From positions 1 through 64,000 of the forward strand of contig DATMGU010000014.1 in the NCBI GenBank assembly GCA_035555315.1: a stretch of 64,000 nucleotides of DNA, in the 5' to 3' direction. The notes beneath the pieces were generated by a model. That model was not told the origin of the DNA. It did not search any database and worked only from the letters and a program-made list of their open reading frames with translations. Numbering within the stretch: the first letter of the stretch is position 1; every line of letters starts with the position of its first letter. The position numbers were made by a program, and so were the translations under genes. Of the stretch, positions 8,327 to 16,587 are shown in pieces. Origin of the DNA: DATMGU01 sp035555315. Its GTDB lineage: Bacteria > Pseudomonadota > Alphaproteobacteria > ATCC43930 > CGMCC-115725.

Positions 8327-9472
8327 TCAGTCTGCGAGAGCATGGCGCGCGATCTGGATGCGCTGCATCTCAGACGTGCCTTCGCCGATCCGAAAGCCGC
8401 GTGCGTCGCGATAGAAGCGCTCCACAGGGAGTTCGCACATATAGCCCATGCCGCCGAATATCTGCAGAACGCGGTCGGAAACGCGGCAGCCCATCTCGCT
8501 GGCGTAGAGTTTCGCCCGAGAGGCCGCGATGCGGAAACTGGGATCGTTCGCCTCGGCAAGGGCAACCGCTCGATGGATGAGCGCCCGTGCCGCTTCGATC
8601 TCCACGTCGTTGTCGGCGACCATCATCTGGATCGCCTGATGCTCGCGCAGGAACGCCCCGAACGCCCGGCGCTCCCGGGCGTAGGCGCAGGCCATCTCGT
8701 GTCCCCGCGCCGCCAGTCCGAGCGACCGGCACGCTGAGAAGATGCGGTCATGATTGATGGAGGCCATCATCGCGAGGAAGCCGCCTCCGACGTCGCCCAG
8801 GACGTCACGGTCCGGCACGAAGCAATCCTCGAGCGTGAACCCGTTCAGGTGGTAGCCGCGCCAACCCATCTTGCGGTAGCGCGTCATGCCGACGACGCCT
8901 GGATTGTTGCGCTCGACGATGAAGGTCGTCAGCCGCTTCTTGAGCGAGGCATTCTCTTCCGTGACGGCGAGTACGAGGATGTAGTCCGCCGTCTCCGCAT
9001 GGGAGATGAAATGCTTGGATCCGTTCAGGCGCCAGCCTCCCTCGACACGAACGGCGCGCGTGCGCACGCCGCCAAGATCGGAGCCAGCACCGGGCTCGGT
9101 CAACGCGTACGTCACCGTCTTGTCCGCATTCAGAACCGGATCGACGACACGTGCGCGCTGCTCTTGGTTGCAGAACGTGAGCGACAGCGGCAGGTAACCC
9201 AGAACCTCGGAGAGCGGAACTGAGGTGTAGGTTAGCTCCTCCAGAATCGCGAGCTGCATCGATGCTGACAGGCCGGGCCCGCCAACCTCGGCCGGCATAT
9301 TGAAGCCGTAAAGCCCCAGGGCAACCGCCTCTTTGCGCAACCCGGAAAGAACTTTCGGATCGATTTCGTCCGCCTTTTCGATCGGGTCTTCCAGGGGGAC
9401 GAGCCGCGAACGTACGAAACCGCGAACGGTCGCGCGCACCATCTCGATCTCAGATGTGTCGGTGTCTGACAA
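8327..9472 (-). CDS. acyl-CoA dehydrogenase
   Basis: The 381-residue protein has both acyl-CoA dehydrogenase signatures: YALTEPGAGSD (122-132) and the C-terminal QIFGGMGYMCELPVERFYRD. The catalytic base is the Glu in GEGTSEMQ near residue 364, in the usual short-chain/glutaryl position. It is the first gene of the leftward operon, starting at the AT-rich divergent promoter. It would introduce the alpha-beta double bond in the CoA-activated substrate. A box CAAAAACGTTTCTGG lies 22 bases upstream of its start codon. Confidence 0.92.
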   Translation of the reverse strand: MSDTDTSEIEMVRATVRGFVRSRLVPLEDPIEKADEIDPKVLSGLRKEAVALGLYGFNMPAEVGGPGLSASMQLAILEELTYTSVPLSEVLGYLPLSLTFCNQEQRARVVDPVLNADKTVTYALTEPGAGSDLGGVRTRAVRVEGGWRLNGSKHFISHAETADYILVLAVTEENASLKKRLTTFIVERNNPGVVGMTRYRKMGWRGYHLNGFTLEDCFVPDRDVLGDVGGGFLAMMASINHDRIFSACRSLGLAARGHEMACAYARERRAFGAFLREHQAIQMMVADNDVEIEAARALIHRAVALAEANDPSFRIAASRAKLYASEMGCRVSDRVLQIFGGMGYMCELPVERFYRDARGFRIGEGTSEMQRIQIARHALAD

Positions 9473-9493
9473 GGCACTCTCCAGAGCAATTTA

Positions 9494-9508
9494 CAAAAAC
9501 GTTTCTGG
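9494..9508. promoter_or_regulatory. LacI-type operator box, copy 1
   Basis: CAAAAACGTTTCTGG contains the palindrome AAACGTTT (9497-9504), the core of many LacI/GalR-family operators. The same 15-mer with one change recurs at 9900-9914. Its place just before the acyl-CoA dehydrogenase start fits repression of the leftward operon by the LacI-family protein encoded at 2513-3574. Confidence 0.5.
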
Positions 9509-9559
9509 AAACTAGGATCACGAACCGCGACGAGGATGTCAATGGTCCTAGGATGCCTT

Positions 9560-9800
9560 CGCTGATTCTGAACTAAATGAGGTATAGATGCAACGAAAGA
9601 TGACATATTAACAATATCATGATGAAATATATCGCATATAATGTCGTAATAAAGTCGGTATTCAAAATATTATTTGACATTTATTGATTCATTTTTGAAT
9701 ATTTTGATCGATATAATCTTGATATGTAGGTTTATGACGCTAAATACCAAGATTTATCGAGGTTTAATTATGACGTATTGTGACTTATTGTTCATAATTG
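9560..9800. promoter_or_regulatory. AT-rich divergent promoter region
   Basis: About 240 bases of strongly AT-rich DNA stand out in an otherwise GC-rich window, between the leftward acyl-CoA operon and the rightward transporter operon. A TATAAT occurs at 9712-9717 and a TTGACA at 9674-9679, but they are too far apart to be one promoter, so exact elements are unresolved. Low-melting DNA here suits two back-to-back promoters. No gene of reasonable quality is present in 9473-9981. Confidence 0.45.
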
Positions 9801-9899
9801 ATGCGTTATCGATCGTTTGACAACCTTGAAGAGTCGAGCTCAGAAACGATTTTGAAGGCGCGTCAGCCGTTGACAGGCTGTCATCTCTGCGTCATAAGC

Positions 9900-9914
9900 A
9901 AAAACGTTTCCGGC
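9900..9914. promoter_or_regulatory. LacI-type operator box, copy 2
   Basis: CAAAAACGTTTCCGG matches the box at 9494-9508 at 14 of 15 positions in the same orientation and centres on AAACGTTT (9903-9910). It lies 67 bases before the chosen GTG start of the permease, so both divergent operons have one box near their first gene. Two LacI-type sites about 400 bases apart could be bridged by a looping tetramer. Confidence 0.5.
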
Positions 9915-9981
9915 GCCTGCGATACCGCAGTCGACAGTGCCGTCGGCATTCTACCAGATATGCCCATCAGGAGATCGGCAC

Positions 9982-10845
9982 GTGTCCACTGTGAAAATAG
10001 CTTCAGAAAGGGACCGGAACAGGCCGTTGCCCGCTACAGCCCGATCGACCATCGGCGCTGGCGCAGCGCGGATGACTGGCTTGCTTATGCCATTCGTGGG
10101 CGTTGGAGCCCTTCTCCTGCTATGGGCACTCATAACGACGATATTCAAGATTCCGGACTATCTTCTGCCATCCCCGATATCCGTTATCAGGCGCGCATCT
10201 CTTGAATGGCGCATCCTGCTCGCTCAGACGAGCTACACGCTGATCGAGATCGTGGCCGGTTTCCTCGGCAGCCTGCTGATTGGCATTCCGATGGCATTCG
10301 CGGTGGTTCTGAGCCGCCCGGTCGAGCGCGTGGTACTACCCATGGTCGTCGCGTCGCAGGCCATCCCCAAGGTCGCCATCGCACCGATACTGGTCGTTTG
10401 GCTTGGCTTCGGCCTCTTTCCCAAGATCGTGATCTCCTTCCTTATCGGATTTTTTCCAGTCCTCGTTTCGACGATCACAGGTCTGAAGAGCGTCGAAACG
10501 GAGATGATCGATCTGGTGCGCTCGATGGGCGCCAGCACAACGAAGATTATGCTCCGCGTCAGGCTGCCTTCCGCGCTGCCACAAATCTTCTCCGGTTTGA
10601 AGGTGGCCATCGCCTTGTCGGTTGTCGGCGCAATCGTCGGCGAATTCGTTGGCGCCGATAGAGGGCTTGGCTACCTGCTGCTGACGGCGACGGGTGCGCT
10701 GGACGGCACGCTTGTCTGGGCCGCGCTGCTCGTCCTCATCGGCCTGGGCATCTTGCTTTTTGAGATCGTCGCAGCGGTCGAACGCGTCGCGATCCGCTGG
10801 CACGTATCCATTCGCGCCAATGATCAACAGACCTTCACATCGTAA
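9982..10845 (+). CDS. ABC transporter permease (nitrate/sulfonate/taurine type)
   Basis: The 287-residue membrane protein has six or so hydrophobic segments and the binding-protein-dependent permease motif around VRSMGASTTKIMLRVRLPSA, the EAA loop that docks on the ATPase. The pattern GLFPKIVISFLIGFFPVLVST is typical of SsuC/TauC-like permeases. I chose the GTG at 9982 because CAGGAG sits eight bases upstream; an ATG at 9937 lacks such a site. It is followed by its ATPase and, three genes on, by an NMT1-type binding protein. Confidence 0.88.
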   Translation: MSTVKIASERDRNRPLPATARSTIGAGAARMTGLLMPFVGVGALLLLWALITTIFKIPDYLLPSPISVIRRASLEWRILLAQTSYTLIEIVAGFLGSLLIGIPMAFAVVLSRPVERVVLPMVVASQAIPKVAIAPILVVWLGFGLFPKIVISFLIGFFPVLVSTITGLKSVETEMIDLVRSMGASTTKIMLRVRLPSALPQIFSGLKVAIALSVVGAIVGEFVGADRGLGYLLLTATGALDGTLVWAALLVLIGLGILLFEIVAAVERVAIRWHVSIRANDQQTFTS

Positions 10846-10899
10846 TAGCCAATGACTTCACCCCATCGGCGAAATAGCGCACCAGCCCGAGAGAGGCTC

Positions 10900-11733
10900 A
10901 TGCCTGATCCAATCATTTCTCCGCAGCCAATCATTTCTCTGCAGCCAATCATTTCTCTGCAGAACGTCGACCTGTCCTATGCAGGCCGCGCACTGCCCGT
11001 AAGAGCGCTTGAGAACGTTTCTCTGGCCGCCGCTGATGGTGAATTCGTCTCCGTCGTTGGCCCGAGCGGGTGTGGCAAGAGCACGCTGCTGAAGATCATC
11101 TCTGGATTGCTTCCGCATTCGAGCGGGACGGTCCTGGTGAACGGACAGCCCGTCAAGGGCCCGCCGCCATCGATCGGGATCGTGTTCCAGAGCCCGCTGC
11201 TTATGCCCTGGCGCAACATCCTCGATAACGTACTCGTCCAAATCGACATGCGTGACCTGCGACGGTCCGATTACCGGGAGAAGGCGCGCAGCCTGCTCAA
11301 GATGGTGGGGCTCTCCGCATTCGAAGGCGCCTACCCGTATCAGCTGTCAGGCGGCATGCAGCAGAGAGTCGGCATCTGCCGCGCGCTTGTTCACTCGCCG
11401 CAGCTTCTCATCATGGATGAGCCTTTCGGCGCGCTCGATGCGATGACGCGCGAGCAGATGATGATTGAGTTGCAGCGCATCTGGATGGACCAGAAAACGA
11501 CCATCCTCTTCATCACGCACAGCCTGTCGGAAGCGATCTTCCTGTCCGACCGAGTGCTTGTGATGGGGCCGCGCCCCGGCCGGGTCGTGGGAGAGTTTAC
11601 GATCGACATTCCTCGGCCGCGCCGGATCCGGGACGAGCGGTCCCCCGCCTTCGCCGAATACGCAGATCGTGTCCGCACATGCCTGGAGGCCAGCGGCGCT
11701 CTTCCGGCTTACCAGGAAGCAACAGCAGGGTGA
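10900..11733 (+). CDS. ABC transporter ATP-binding protein (nitrate/sulfonate/taurine type)
   Basis: The 277-residue ATPase has Walker A GPSGCGKST (54-62), Q-loop GIVFQSPLLMPW, signature LSGGMQQRVG and Walker B LLIMDEPFGALD, with H-loop FITHSLSEA. This is the SsuB/TauB pattern (PRPGRV...E tail). I chose the ATG at 10900, preceded by GAGAGG, over one at 10852 that lacks a ribosome site. Residues 4-21 come from a three-copy 18-bp tandem repeat, giving PIIS(P/L)Q three times before the first strand, which is abnormal for this family. It energises uptake through the permease just upstream. Confidence 0.9.
   Translation: MPDPIISPQPIISLQPIISLQNVDLSYAGRALPVRALENVSLAAADGEFVSVVGPSGCGKSTLLKIISGLLPHSSGTVLVNGQPVKGPPPSIGIVFQSPLLMPWRNILDNVLVQIDMRDLRRSDYREKARSLLKMVGLSAFEGAYPYQLSGGMQQRVGICRALVHSPQLLIMDEPFGALDAMTREQMMIELQRIWMDQKTTILFITHSLSEAIFLSDRVLVMGPRPGRVVGEFTIDIPRPRRIRDERSPAFAEYADRVRTCLEASGALPAYQEATAG
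10909..10962 (+). repeat. three tandem copies of an 18-bp unit in the ATPase N-terminus
   Basis: The unit CCAATCATTTCTCTGCAG occurs three times (10909-10926, 10927-10944, 10945-10962) with a single base change in the first copy. Because 18 is a multiple of three the frame is kept and the protein gains repeated PIISLQ. Copy number could vary by replication slippage without breaking the gene. Confidence 0.9.
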
Positions 11734-11742
11734 GATCCATCT

Positions 11743-12765
11743 ATGATCATCGATATGCACGCACACGGCCTGAGCGAGCGCTTCTTGGCCGATTTGGTGA
11801 AGACCCCCCAGGCCGGCCTGTCCTGCGAGCGCAACGATCGCGGTGAATTCGTGCTTTTTCGCGACGGCGTCTCCGTCGGAAAGTCGCTCGACCGGAATGT
11901 GCATGATCTGCCGACACGCCTTGCAAGCCTCAAGCGCCGCAACGTGGAGCGGCAGCTGTTCGGGCCCCCGCCGGGCTTGCTCGCATCGCCGGGGTACGCG
12001 ACCGGCGCCGAACGCGCGCGTCTTCTCCATCGCCAGCAGGACGATATCGTCAGCGCGTCGGAAGGCCTGATGGAAGCCGTCGCCGTACTGGCGCTCGGCG
12101 AGCCGGAAAAGGCTTGCGACGAGCTGAAGCGGGCGGTCGAGGAGCACGGGTACCGCGCTGCCATGATCCCGAGCACGGCCGGCGGACGCCCCCTTGACGA
12201 CCCGGCTTTCGCACCGCTGTTCAGCCTGATCGAGAAGCTCGGCCTCACCCTCATCATGCACCCGACGTCGGGAACGCCCTTCGATCCCTTCGGACGATTT
12301 GTCGTCCAGGTGCTGGTCGGTTGGCCAGGAGAAACCACTTTGTCGGTCGCTCGGCTGATCTTCGCGGGCCTCTTCGAGCGGCATCCGGCGCTCAAGCTCG
12401 TTCTGGTCCATGGCGGCGGCAATCTCGTTTTCCAAAAGGGCCGCCTCGACTCGGCCTATGAGGCGACCGGCTGGGAAGCCGATCCCTACTTTACTGACAA
12501 CATCAGCAAGCCGCCGAGCCATTACCTCAGCAAGCTCTACTACGACACTTGCACCTTGAGCACGGACAGCAATGCCTTCGTCATCCAGACGATGGGCGCC
12601 GATCACGTCGTGTTCGGCACCGACTATCCGTTCGACATCGGCGATCCCGAGGGACGCCGGTCCGTGCCGGTGATCGACGGCCTGCCCGAACCCGAGCGCA
12701 AAAAAATCTACAAGGACAACGCCGAGACGCTACTTGCACGCGGATGGTCGGGCTCGAAGCCCTGA
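11743..12765 (+). CDS. amidohydrolase family protein (ACMS-decarboxylase-like)
   Basis: The 340-residue protein begins MIIDMHAHG, with the metal-binding HxH of amidohydrolase-2 family enzymes. It continues with LIMHPTSG (metal/active-site His), LVLVHGGGN and the late VVFGTDYPFDIG, whose Asp is the family's last metal ligand. This subfamily contains aminocarboxymuconate-semialdehyde decarboxylase, gamma-resorcylate decarboxylase and simple hydrolases, so decarboxylation and hydrolysis are both possible. It lies 9 bases after the ATPase and before the binding protein, so it belongs to the same operon and probably acts on the imported compound. Confidence 0.85.
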   Translation: MIIDMHAHGLSERFLADLVKTPQAGLSCERNDRGEFVLFRDGVSVGKSLDRNVHDLPTRLASLKRRNVERQLFGPPPGLLASPGYATGAERARLLHRQQDDIVSASEGLMEAVAVLALGEPEKACDELKRAVEEHGYRAAMIPSTAGGRPLDDPAFAPLFSLIEKLGLTLIMHPTSGTPFDPFGRFVVQVLVGWPGETTLSVARLIFAGLFERHPALKLVLVHGGGNLVFQKGRLDSAYEATGWEADPYFTDNISKPPSHYLSKLYYDTCTLSTDSNAFVIQTMGADHVVFGTDYPFDIGDPEGRRSVPVIDGLPEPERKKIYKDNAETLLARGWSGSKP

Positions 12766-12774
12766 TCACGGCCC

Positions 12775-12805
12775 ACGAACGGCGTCGGAAATCGACGCCG
12801 TTCGT
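12775..12805. terminator. 13-bp perfect stem-loop after the amidohydrolase gene
   Basis: ACGAACGGCGTCG (12775-12787) and its exact complement (12793-12805) flank a 5-base loop, beginning 9 bases after the stop codon. There is no T-run, so it is not a classical intrinsic terminator. It may protect the upstream mRNA end or reduce read-through into the binding-protein gene, which has its own ribosome site 78 bases on. Confidence 0.5.
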
Positions 12806-12882
12806 AGACGGCATGGCCATGTCTGAAGACCTACCTGGGCGAATAAAACGGCGGGAAGAATTCTGCACATTCACAGGAGAAG

Positions 12883-13875
12883 ATGATGAAACATATTTGT
12901 GCATTTCTAGTCTGTCTTGGACTGCTTTCCGCGACGGTTGCTCAGCCCGCCATGGCGGAAGAAAAATTGGAAAAAATAGATTTCCGTCTCGACTGGTCTT
13001 TGACCGGATATCATCTGCCATTTTATTGGGCCATGAAGAAGGGTTACTACAAGGAGGAAGGTCTTGATGTAGATATCAAGCAGGGCTCCGGCTCTCAGCA
13101 GACAATCAATCTGGTCGCCGGCGAACACGATGAGATCGGATTCGCCGATTTCTCTTTGATGGCTGCGTCGGCCGACAAGGGCATGAAGGTGAAAGCCATC
13201 TTCGGCATAATCCAGAGCGATGCCTGGTCAATCTTCTCGCACGTCGATAGGCCCATCCGGAAGCCTGCGGACTTGCTTGGAAAATCCGTCGTGCTGGTTG
13301 TCGACCACAAGCCCATGATCGACCTGCTGATGAAATTGAACGGGGTGGATCCAACCGCCGTTCAGCTTCGATTGGTGAATCCTGCCACGCGTGGAACGGT
13401 GTTTGCGCAACGCGCCGCCGACGGGATTTTGGCCATTTCGCTCTATTCCGGAACATCCCTGGGCGGTGAAGAGACGACTTCAATGGCGCTCAGCGCCTAC
13501 GGAGTCAATTTGCTCGGCCAGGGGCTCATCGCGAGCGAGGCCTTTCTAACAAAACGGCCCGATGTGGCCCGACGGTTCATTAAGGCGACGAGCCGAGCCT
13601 TCCGAGAGACAATTCTCGAAAGTAATATCGAAGAAGCCCTCGCCATCGCAACCCAGATGTCAGGCACAACTAACAGGGCAATTGAGGACACACGAGGCGA
13701 ATGGAAGAATACCATTCCTCGTCTTGTCTCGAAGAACGCGCCAGGCAAACCGGTTGGCTGGATGAGTGAGGTGGATTGGCGCGATACGATCAAGACTCTT
13801 CGTGAGACGGGTCGCATCAACACCGACATAGGGCTGGCGCAACTTTACACCAATGATTTTATCCCAGCGGAATAG
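12883..13875 (+). CDS. ABC substrate-binding protein, NMT1/THI5-like (SsuA/TauA type)
   Basis: The 330-residue protein has a Sec signal peptide (residues 1 to about 25, ending AQPAMAEE) and the NMT1-family opening KIDFRLDWSLTGYHLPFYWAMKKGYYKEEGLDVDIKQG-like block. That is followed by GSGSQQTINLVAGEHDEIGFAD. These proteins capture nitrogen- or sulfur-containing or aromatic small molecules in the periplasm. It is separated from its permease and ATPase by the amidohydrolase gene and a stem-loop, an arrangement that lets the binding protein be expressed at a different level. Start at 12883 has AGGAGA upstream. Confidence 0.9.
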   Translation: MMKHICAFLVCLGLLSATVAQPAMAEEKLEKIDFRLDWSLTGYHLPFYWAMKKGYYKEEGLDVDIKQGSGSQQTINLVAGEHDEIGFADFSLMAASADKGMKVKAIFGIIQSDAWSIFSHVDRPIRKPADLLGKSVVLVVDHKPMIDLLMKLNGVDPTAVQLRLVNPATRGTVFAQRAADGILAISLYSGTSLGGEETTSMALSAYGVNLLGQGLIASEAFLTKRPDVARRFIKATSRAFRETILESNIEEALAIATQMSGTTNRAIEDTRGEWKNTIPRLVSKNAPGKPVGWMSEVDWRDTIKTLRETGRINTDIGLAQLYTNDFIPAE

Positions 13876-13911
13876 TCGATTGGTATTCGGGATAACGCCG
13901 AGGGGTAGAAT

Positions 13912-15018
13912 ATGACCTTTCCACTTGAAATATCGGATCCGTCAAGTCTTGGCTTTGATGTTGCCCAGCTTTCGAAGCTTGAGCGGATGATCCTGAAGCA
14001 CATCGACGAAGGCCGCTACCCTGGTGCGCAATTCGCCCTAGCGCGGTTTGGAAAGCTCGCTGTTTTCAAGAGTTACGGTAATGCGCGAACGGAGCCGGAC
14101 CCGATCCCGACGGGCCCGGACACTCTCTTCCTTCTGTTCTCCAATACCAAGGTGCTGGTGAGTTCGGCGGTGTGGCTCCTCGTCGAGGACGGGACCATCT
14201 CCCTCAGCGATCCGGTCGCCGAATACATGCCGGAGTTCGCTGCGAACGGCAAAGAAGGCATTACCGTTCAACACGTGATGACCCATCAGGGCGGTTTCCC
14301 CAACGCGAACATCACCCGAGCGGCGTGGGCCGATCATGCCCTCATGCGAGAGCAGGTGTGTGCGTTCAAACCGGAATGGCCCGCCGGTTCGCAGCTCCAC
14401 TACCACCCGCGAGCAGCCCATTATGTACTTGCCATGCTGATCGAAGCCGTCACCGGCTGCGACTACCGCGATGTGATCCGCGAGCGGATGATCGAGCCGC
14501 TCGGTCTGGGCCGTGAGCTCTATCTCGGCGTTCCCGCCGATCAGCAGGCGCGCTGCGTCGATGTCGGCGGCGAGCCGGTCGAAGAAAAGAACACCGCGGG
14601 GTTCCGCGAAGCTGGCCTACCGTTCGGGGGCAGCTTTGGAACGGCGCGCGCGCAGGTCGCCTTTTATCAGATGCTCATCCAATCCGGCCGCCTGAACGGA
14701 ACCCGGATACTTTCACCCCGCATGGTTGAGTATCTGACGACTGATTTCACTGGGAACCGCATCGATGACAATCATAATCGCGAGATGCATCGCGCGCTCG
14801 GCCCTCACAAGCGGGGCACAGGCGGGCATGCCTGTATCTTCGGGTCTCTCGCTTCGCCGCAAACATTCGGACACGGCGGGATCGGAACGAACGTCTGTTG
14901 GGGCGATCCTTCGAGCGGCGTGTCGTTCACCTACCTCTCCAACGAAATTCAGCCTAACGAATGGAGTTCCTCGCGCTTCGATCGCGTCAGCAACATCATT
15001 CACGCAGCCATTGACTGA
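13912..15018 (+). CDS. serine hydrolase of the beta-lactamase (class C / esterase EstB) fold
   Basis: The 368-residue protein has the nucleophile motif SNTK (Ser77 to Lys80) in FLLFSNTKVLVSSAVW, a YHP at the second motif position in place of the usual YxN (in QLHYHPRAAHYVLAMLIEA), and FGHGGIG as the KTG-equivalent HGG. Proteins of this kind are mostly esterases, transesterases or D-peptide/amide hydrolases, not antibiotic beta-lactamases. No signal peptide is visible, so it acts in the cytoplasm. It ends the transporter operon, 36 bases after the binding protein, and may hydrolyse the imported ester or amide. Confidence 0.85.
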   Translation: MTFPLEISDPSSLGFDVAQLSKLERMILKHIDEGRYPGAQFALARFGKLAVFKSYGNARTEPDPIPTGPDTLFLLFSNTKVLVSSAVWLLVEDGTISLSDPVAEYMPEFAANGKEGITVQHVMTHQGGFPNANITRAAWADHALMREQVCAFKPEWPAGSQLHYHPRAAHYVLAMLIEAVTGCDYRDVIRERMIEPLGLGRELYLGVPADQQARCVDVGGEPVEEKNTAGFREAGLPFGGSFGTARAQVAFYQMLIQSGRLNGTRILSPRMVEYLTTDFTGNRIDDNHNREMHRALGPHKRGTGGHACIFGSLASPQTFGHGGIGTNVCWGDPSSGVSFTYLSNEIQPNEWSSSRFDRVSNIIHAAID

Positions 15019-15033
15019 TCTGCGACGAAGTCG

Positions 15034-15608
15034 ATGGCCTTCAGTGCGATCAACATAGTCGCGCTTCGATACCTCCTGGAAGTCGTGGAAGCCGGAAGCT
15101 TCACAGGCGCTGCGGTACGATTGGGACTGAATCCGTCGACCTAGAGCCGTCGAATAACGGATCTTGAGGATCAGGCGGGCATCACCTTGCTGGAGCGGAC
15201 GCGAACAGGAGTTCGAGTCACGTCACCGCGATCCGTTGCCATGAACCTGGCGGTCATCGGCCCAATCAGCCTTGCCGGCTCGATGGCAGCCTGTCGGAAG
15301 CCTCACCCCACCTTTAAGCCCCTCGTATTAAACCTGATCTGCGCCTTGCTTGTCGGTCAGTCGTCATTCAAGGACGCAGAGATTGGGTGCGCGGCCGCGA
15401 TCGCCGGTATGTCTGCGCTGATCGCGCAGCGCAACTCGAGCATGGCCCGCTGGAGGTGGCGAGTATCCACGTAGATCTCGCCATCGGACAACCAAGTTAC
15501 GCCTCTGCGGATCGTCTCCGAAGGCGCCGTTGCGACCTGATTGCCTCGGCCATTCGGCATCTTGTTGGCCCTCGCTCGGGCGTTCCCTGGCCGCGGCCGC
15601 CTCGGTGA
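15034..15608 (+). pseudogene. LysR-family regulator pseudogene
   Basis: From the ATG at 15034 the frame reads a LysR helix-turn-helix, ALRYLLEVVEAGSFTGAAVR and LGLNPST. A TAG at 15142-15144 interrupts it exactly where the recognition helix continues, and it resumes as RRITDLEDQAGITLLERT. After about 15240 the frame loses similarity. A VDLAIG stretch in another frame (15387-15608) resembles the LysR effector domain, so a frameshift or deletion has also occurred. No complete gene remains in 15019-15659. Confidence 0.65.
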
Positions 15609-15659
15609 CCTGTCCGCTCTGACGGCCTGTCTTGAGGGACTGACCTTGGGCCGTTCCAA

Positions 15660-16574
15660 TTAGGATCCGCCGCCCTCCGTCAGGACGCGGCGTGCCGTCT
15701 CGCGCGCCACCTCCATGAAGTCCTCGACCAGGCGGGCATTGCGGCTGTCCCTGCTGCGGCAGAGCCGGAAGTCGTACGGGATAGCCGGCTCGAACCGGCG
15801 GACGATGAGCCGTTCGCCGAACCCCCCCACCATCGCCGGATGCAGGAGGGAAACACCGAGCCCCGCAGCGACGAACTCACAGAGCGTCGGCGCCTGGTTC
15901 GCCACCATCACGACATTGAGGCGAGCCTCGTGCTCCGCGAACAACGCGGCAAGGTGCTGGCTGGTGCGGCCCTCGGGGTTGAACGACACGAAGGGCATCC
16001 CATCCAGGTCGGCGGGGCGCACGAGGCTCTTGGCTGCGAGGGCATGACCAGCCGGCATGATGCAGATCAGCGGATGTTCCATCAGCGACTCGCTCACCAG
16101 ATAGGGGTTGTCGATGTCCGAGCTGACCAGTCCGACATCCAGCTTACGGGTCAGCAGCCACTCTGCGATCCGTTGCGAACTTCGGCTCTCCACGACGCAG
16201 AAGGCCTGCGGGTGGCGTTGCAGCAATCCCATCGTCACCTGCTGGACGAAGCTGCCGGACAATGCTGGCATCACACCGATCGCGATCCGCCCCTGGTCCT
16301 CGCGCAGGATCGCGTCGACGGCGTTCTCGACCTGCTGCACGCCGCTGAAGATGCGGTCGATCTCGTCGTAAAGGCGCATGCCTCGCTGAGTCGGCGCGAG
16401 GCGGCCCTTTAGCCTGTCGAACAGCACAAGGTCCGCATCCGACTCAAGGTTCGCGATCATCTTGCTCATCGCCGGTTGCGATACATGCAGGACAGCCGCC
16501 GCCCGGCTGATGGTGCCGTGCTCGATCACAGACTTGAAAGCCTCGATTTGGCGTAGACTGAGACGGCGTCGCAT
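15660..16574 (-). CDS. LysR-family transcriptional regulator
   Basis: The 304-residue protein has the N-terminal winged helix (LRQIEAFKSVIEHGTISRAA, then VSQPAMSKMIANLE) and the effector-binding domain GRIAIGVMPALSGSFVQQV. Full length. It is transcribed away from the three-subunit flavin dehydrogenase genes that start at 16665, the standard layout for a LysR activator and its target. The intervening 90 bases contain the dyads GAAT-ACG-ATTC and ATTC-GCT-GAAT. Confidence 0.93.
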   Translation of the reverse strand: MRRRLSLRQIEAFKSVIEHGTISRAAAVLHVSQPAMSKMIANLESDADLVLFDRLKGRLAPTQRGMRLYDEIDRIFSGVQQVENAVDAILREDQGRIAIGVMPALSGSFVQQVTMGLLQRHPQAFCVVESRSSQRIAEWLLTRKLDVGLVSSDIDNPYLVSESLMEHPLICIMPAGHALAAKSLVRPADLDGMPFVSFNPEGRTSQHLAALFAEHEARLNVVMVANQAPTLCEFVAAGLGVSLLHPAMVGGFGERLIVRRFEPAIPYDFRLCRSRDSRNARLVEDFMEVARETARRVLTEGGGS

Positions 16575-16587
16575 GCATAACCCCCTG

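Noticed and set aside
9674..9717. TTGACA and TATAAT as one sigma-70 promoter
   Set aside because: The spacing is 32 bases, about twice the allowed distance.
11347..12606. Long minus-strand frame opposite the amidohydrolase gene
   Set aside because: It shadows two clearly recognisable plus-strand genes and shows no domain pattern of its own.
12775..12805. Stem-loop as a classical rho-independent terminator
   Set aside because: The stem is perfect but no T-run follows, so I list it only as a terminator-like hairpin.
15357..15659. 100-codon minus-strand frame over the LysR pseudogene
   Set aside because: It lies antisense to the remnant effector domain and has no family pattern.
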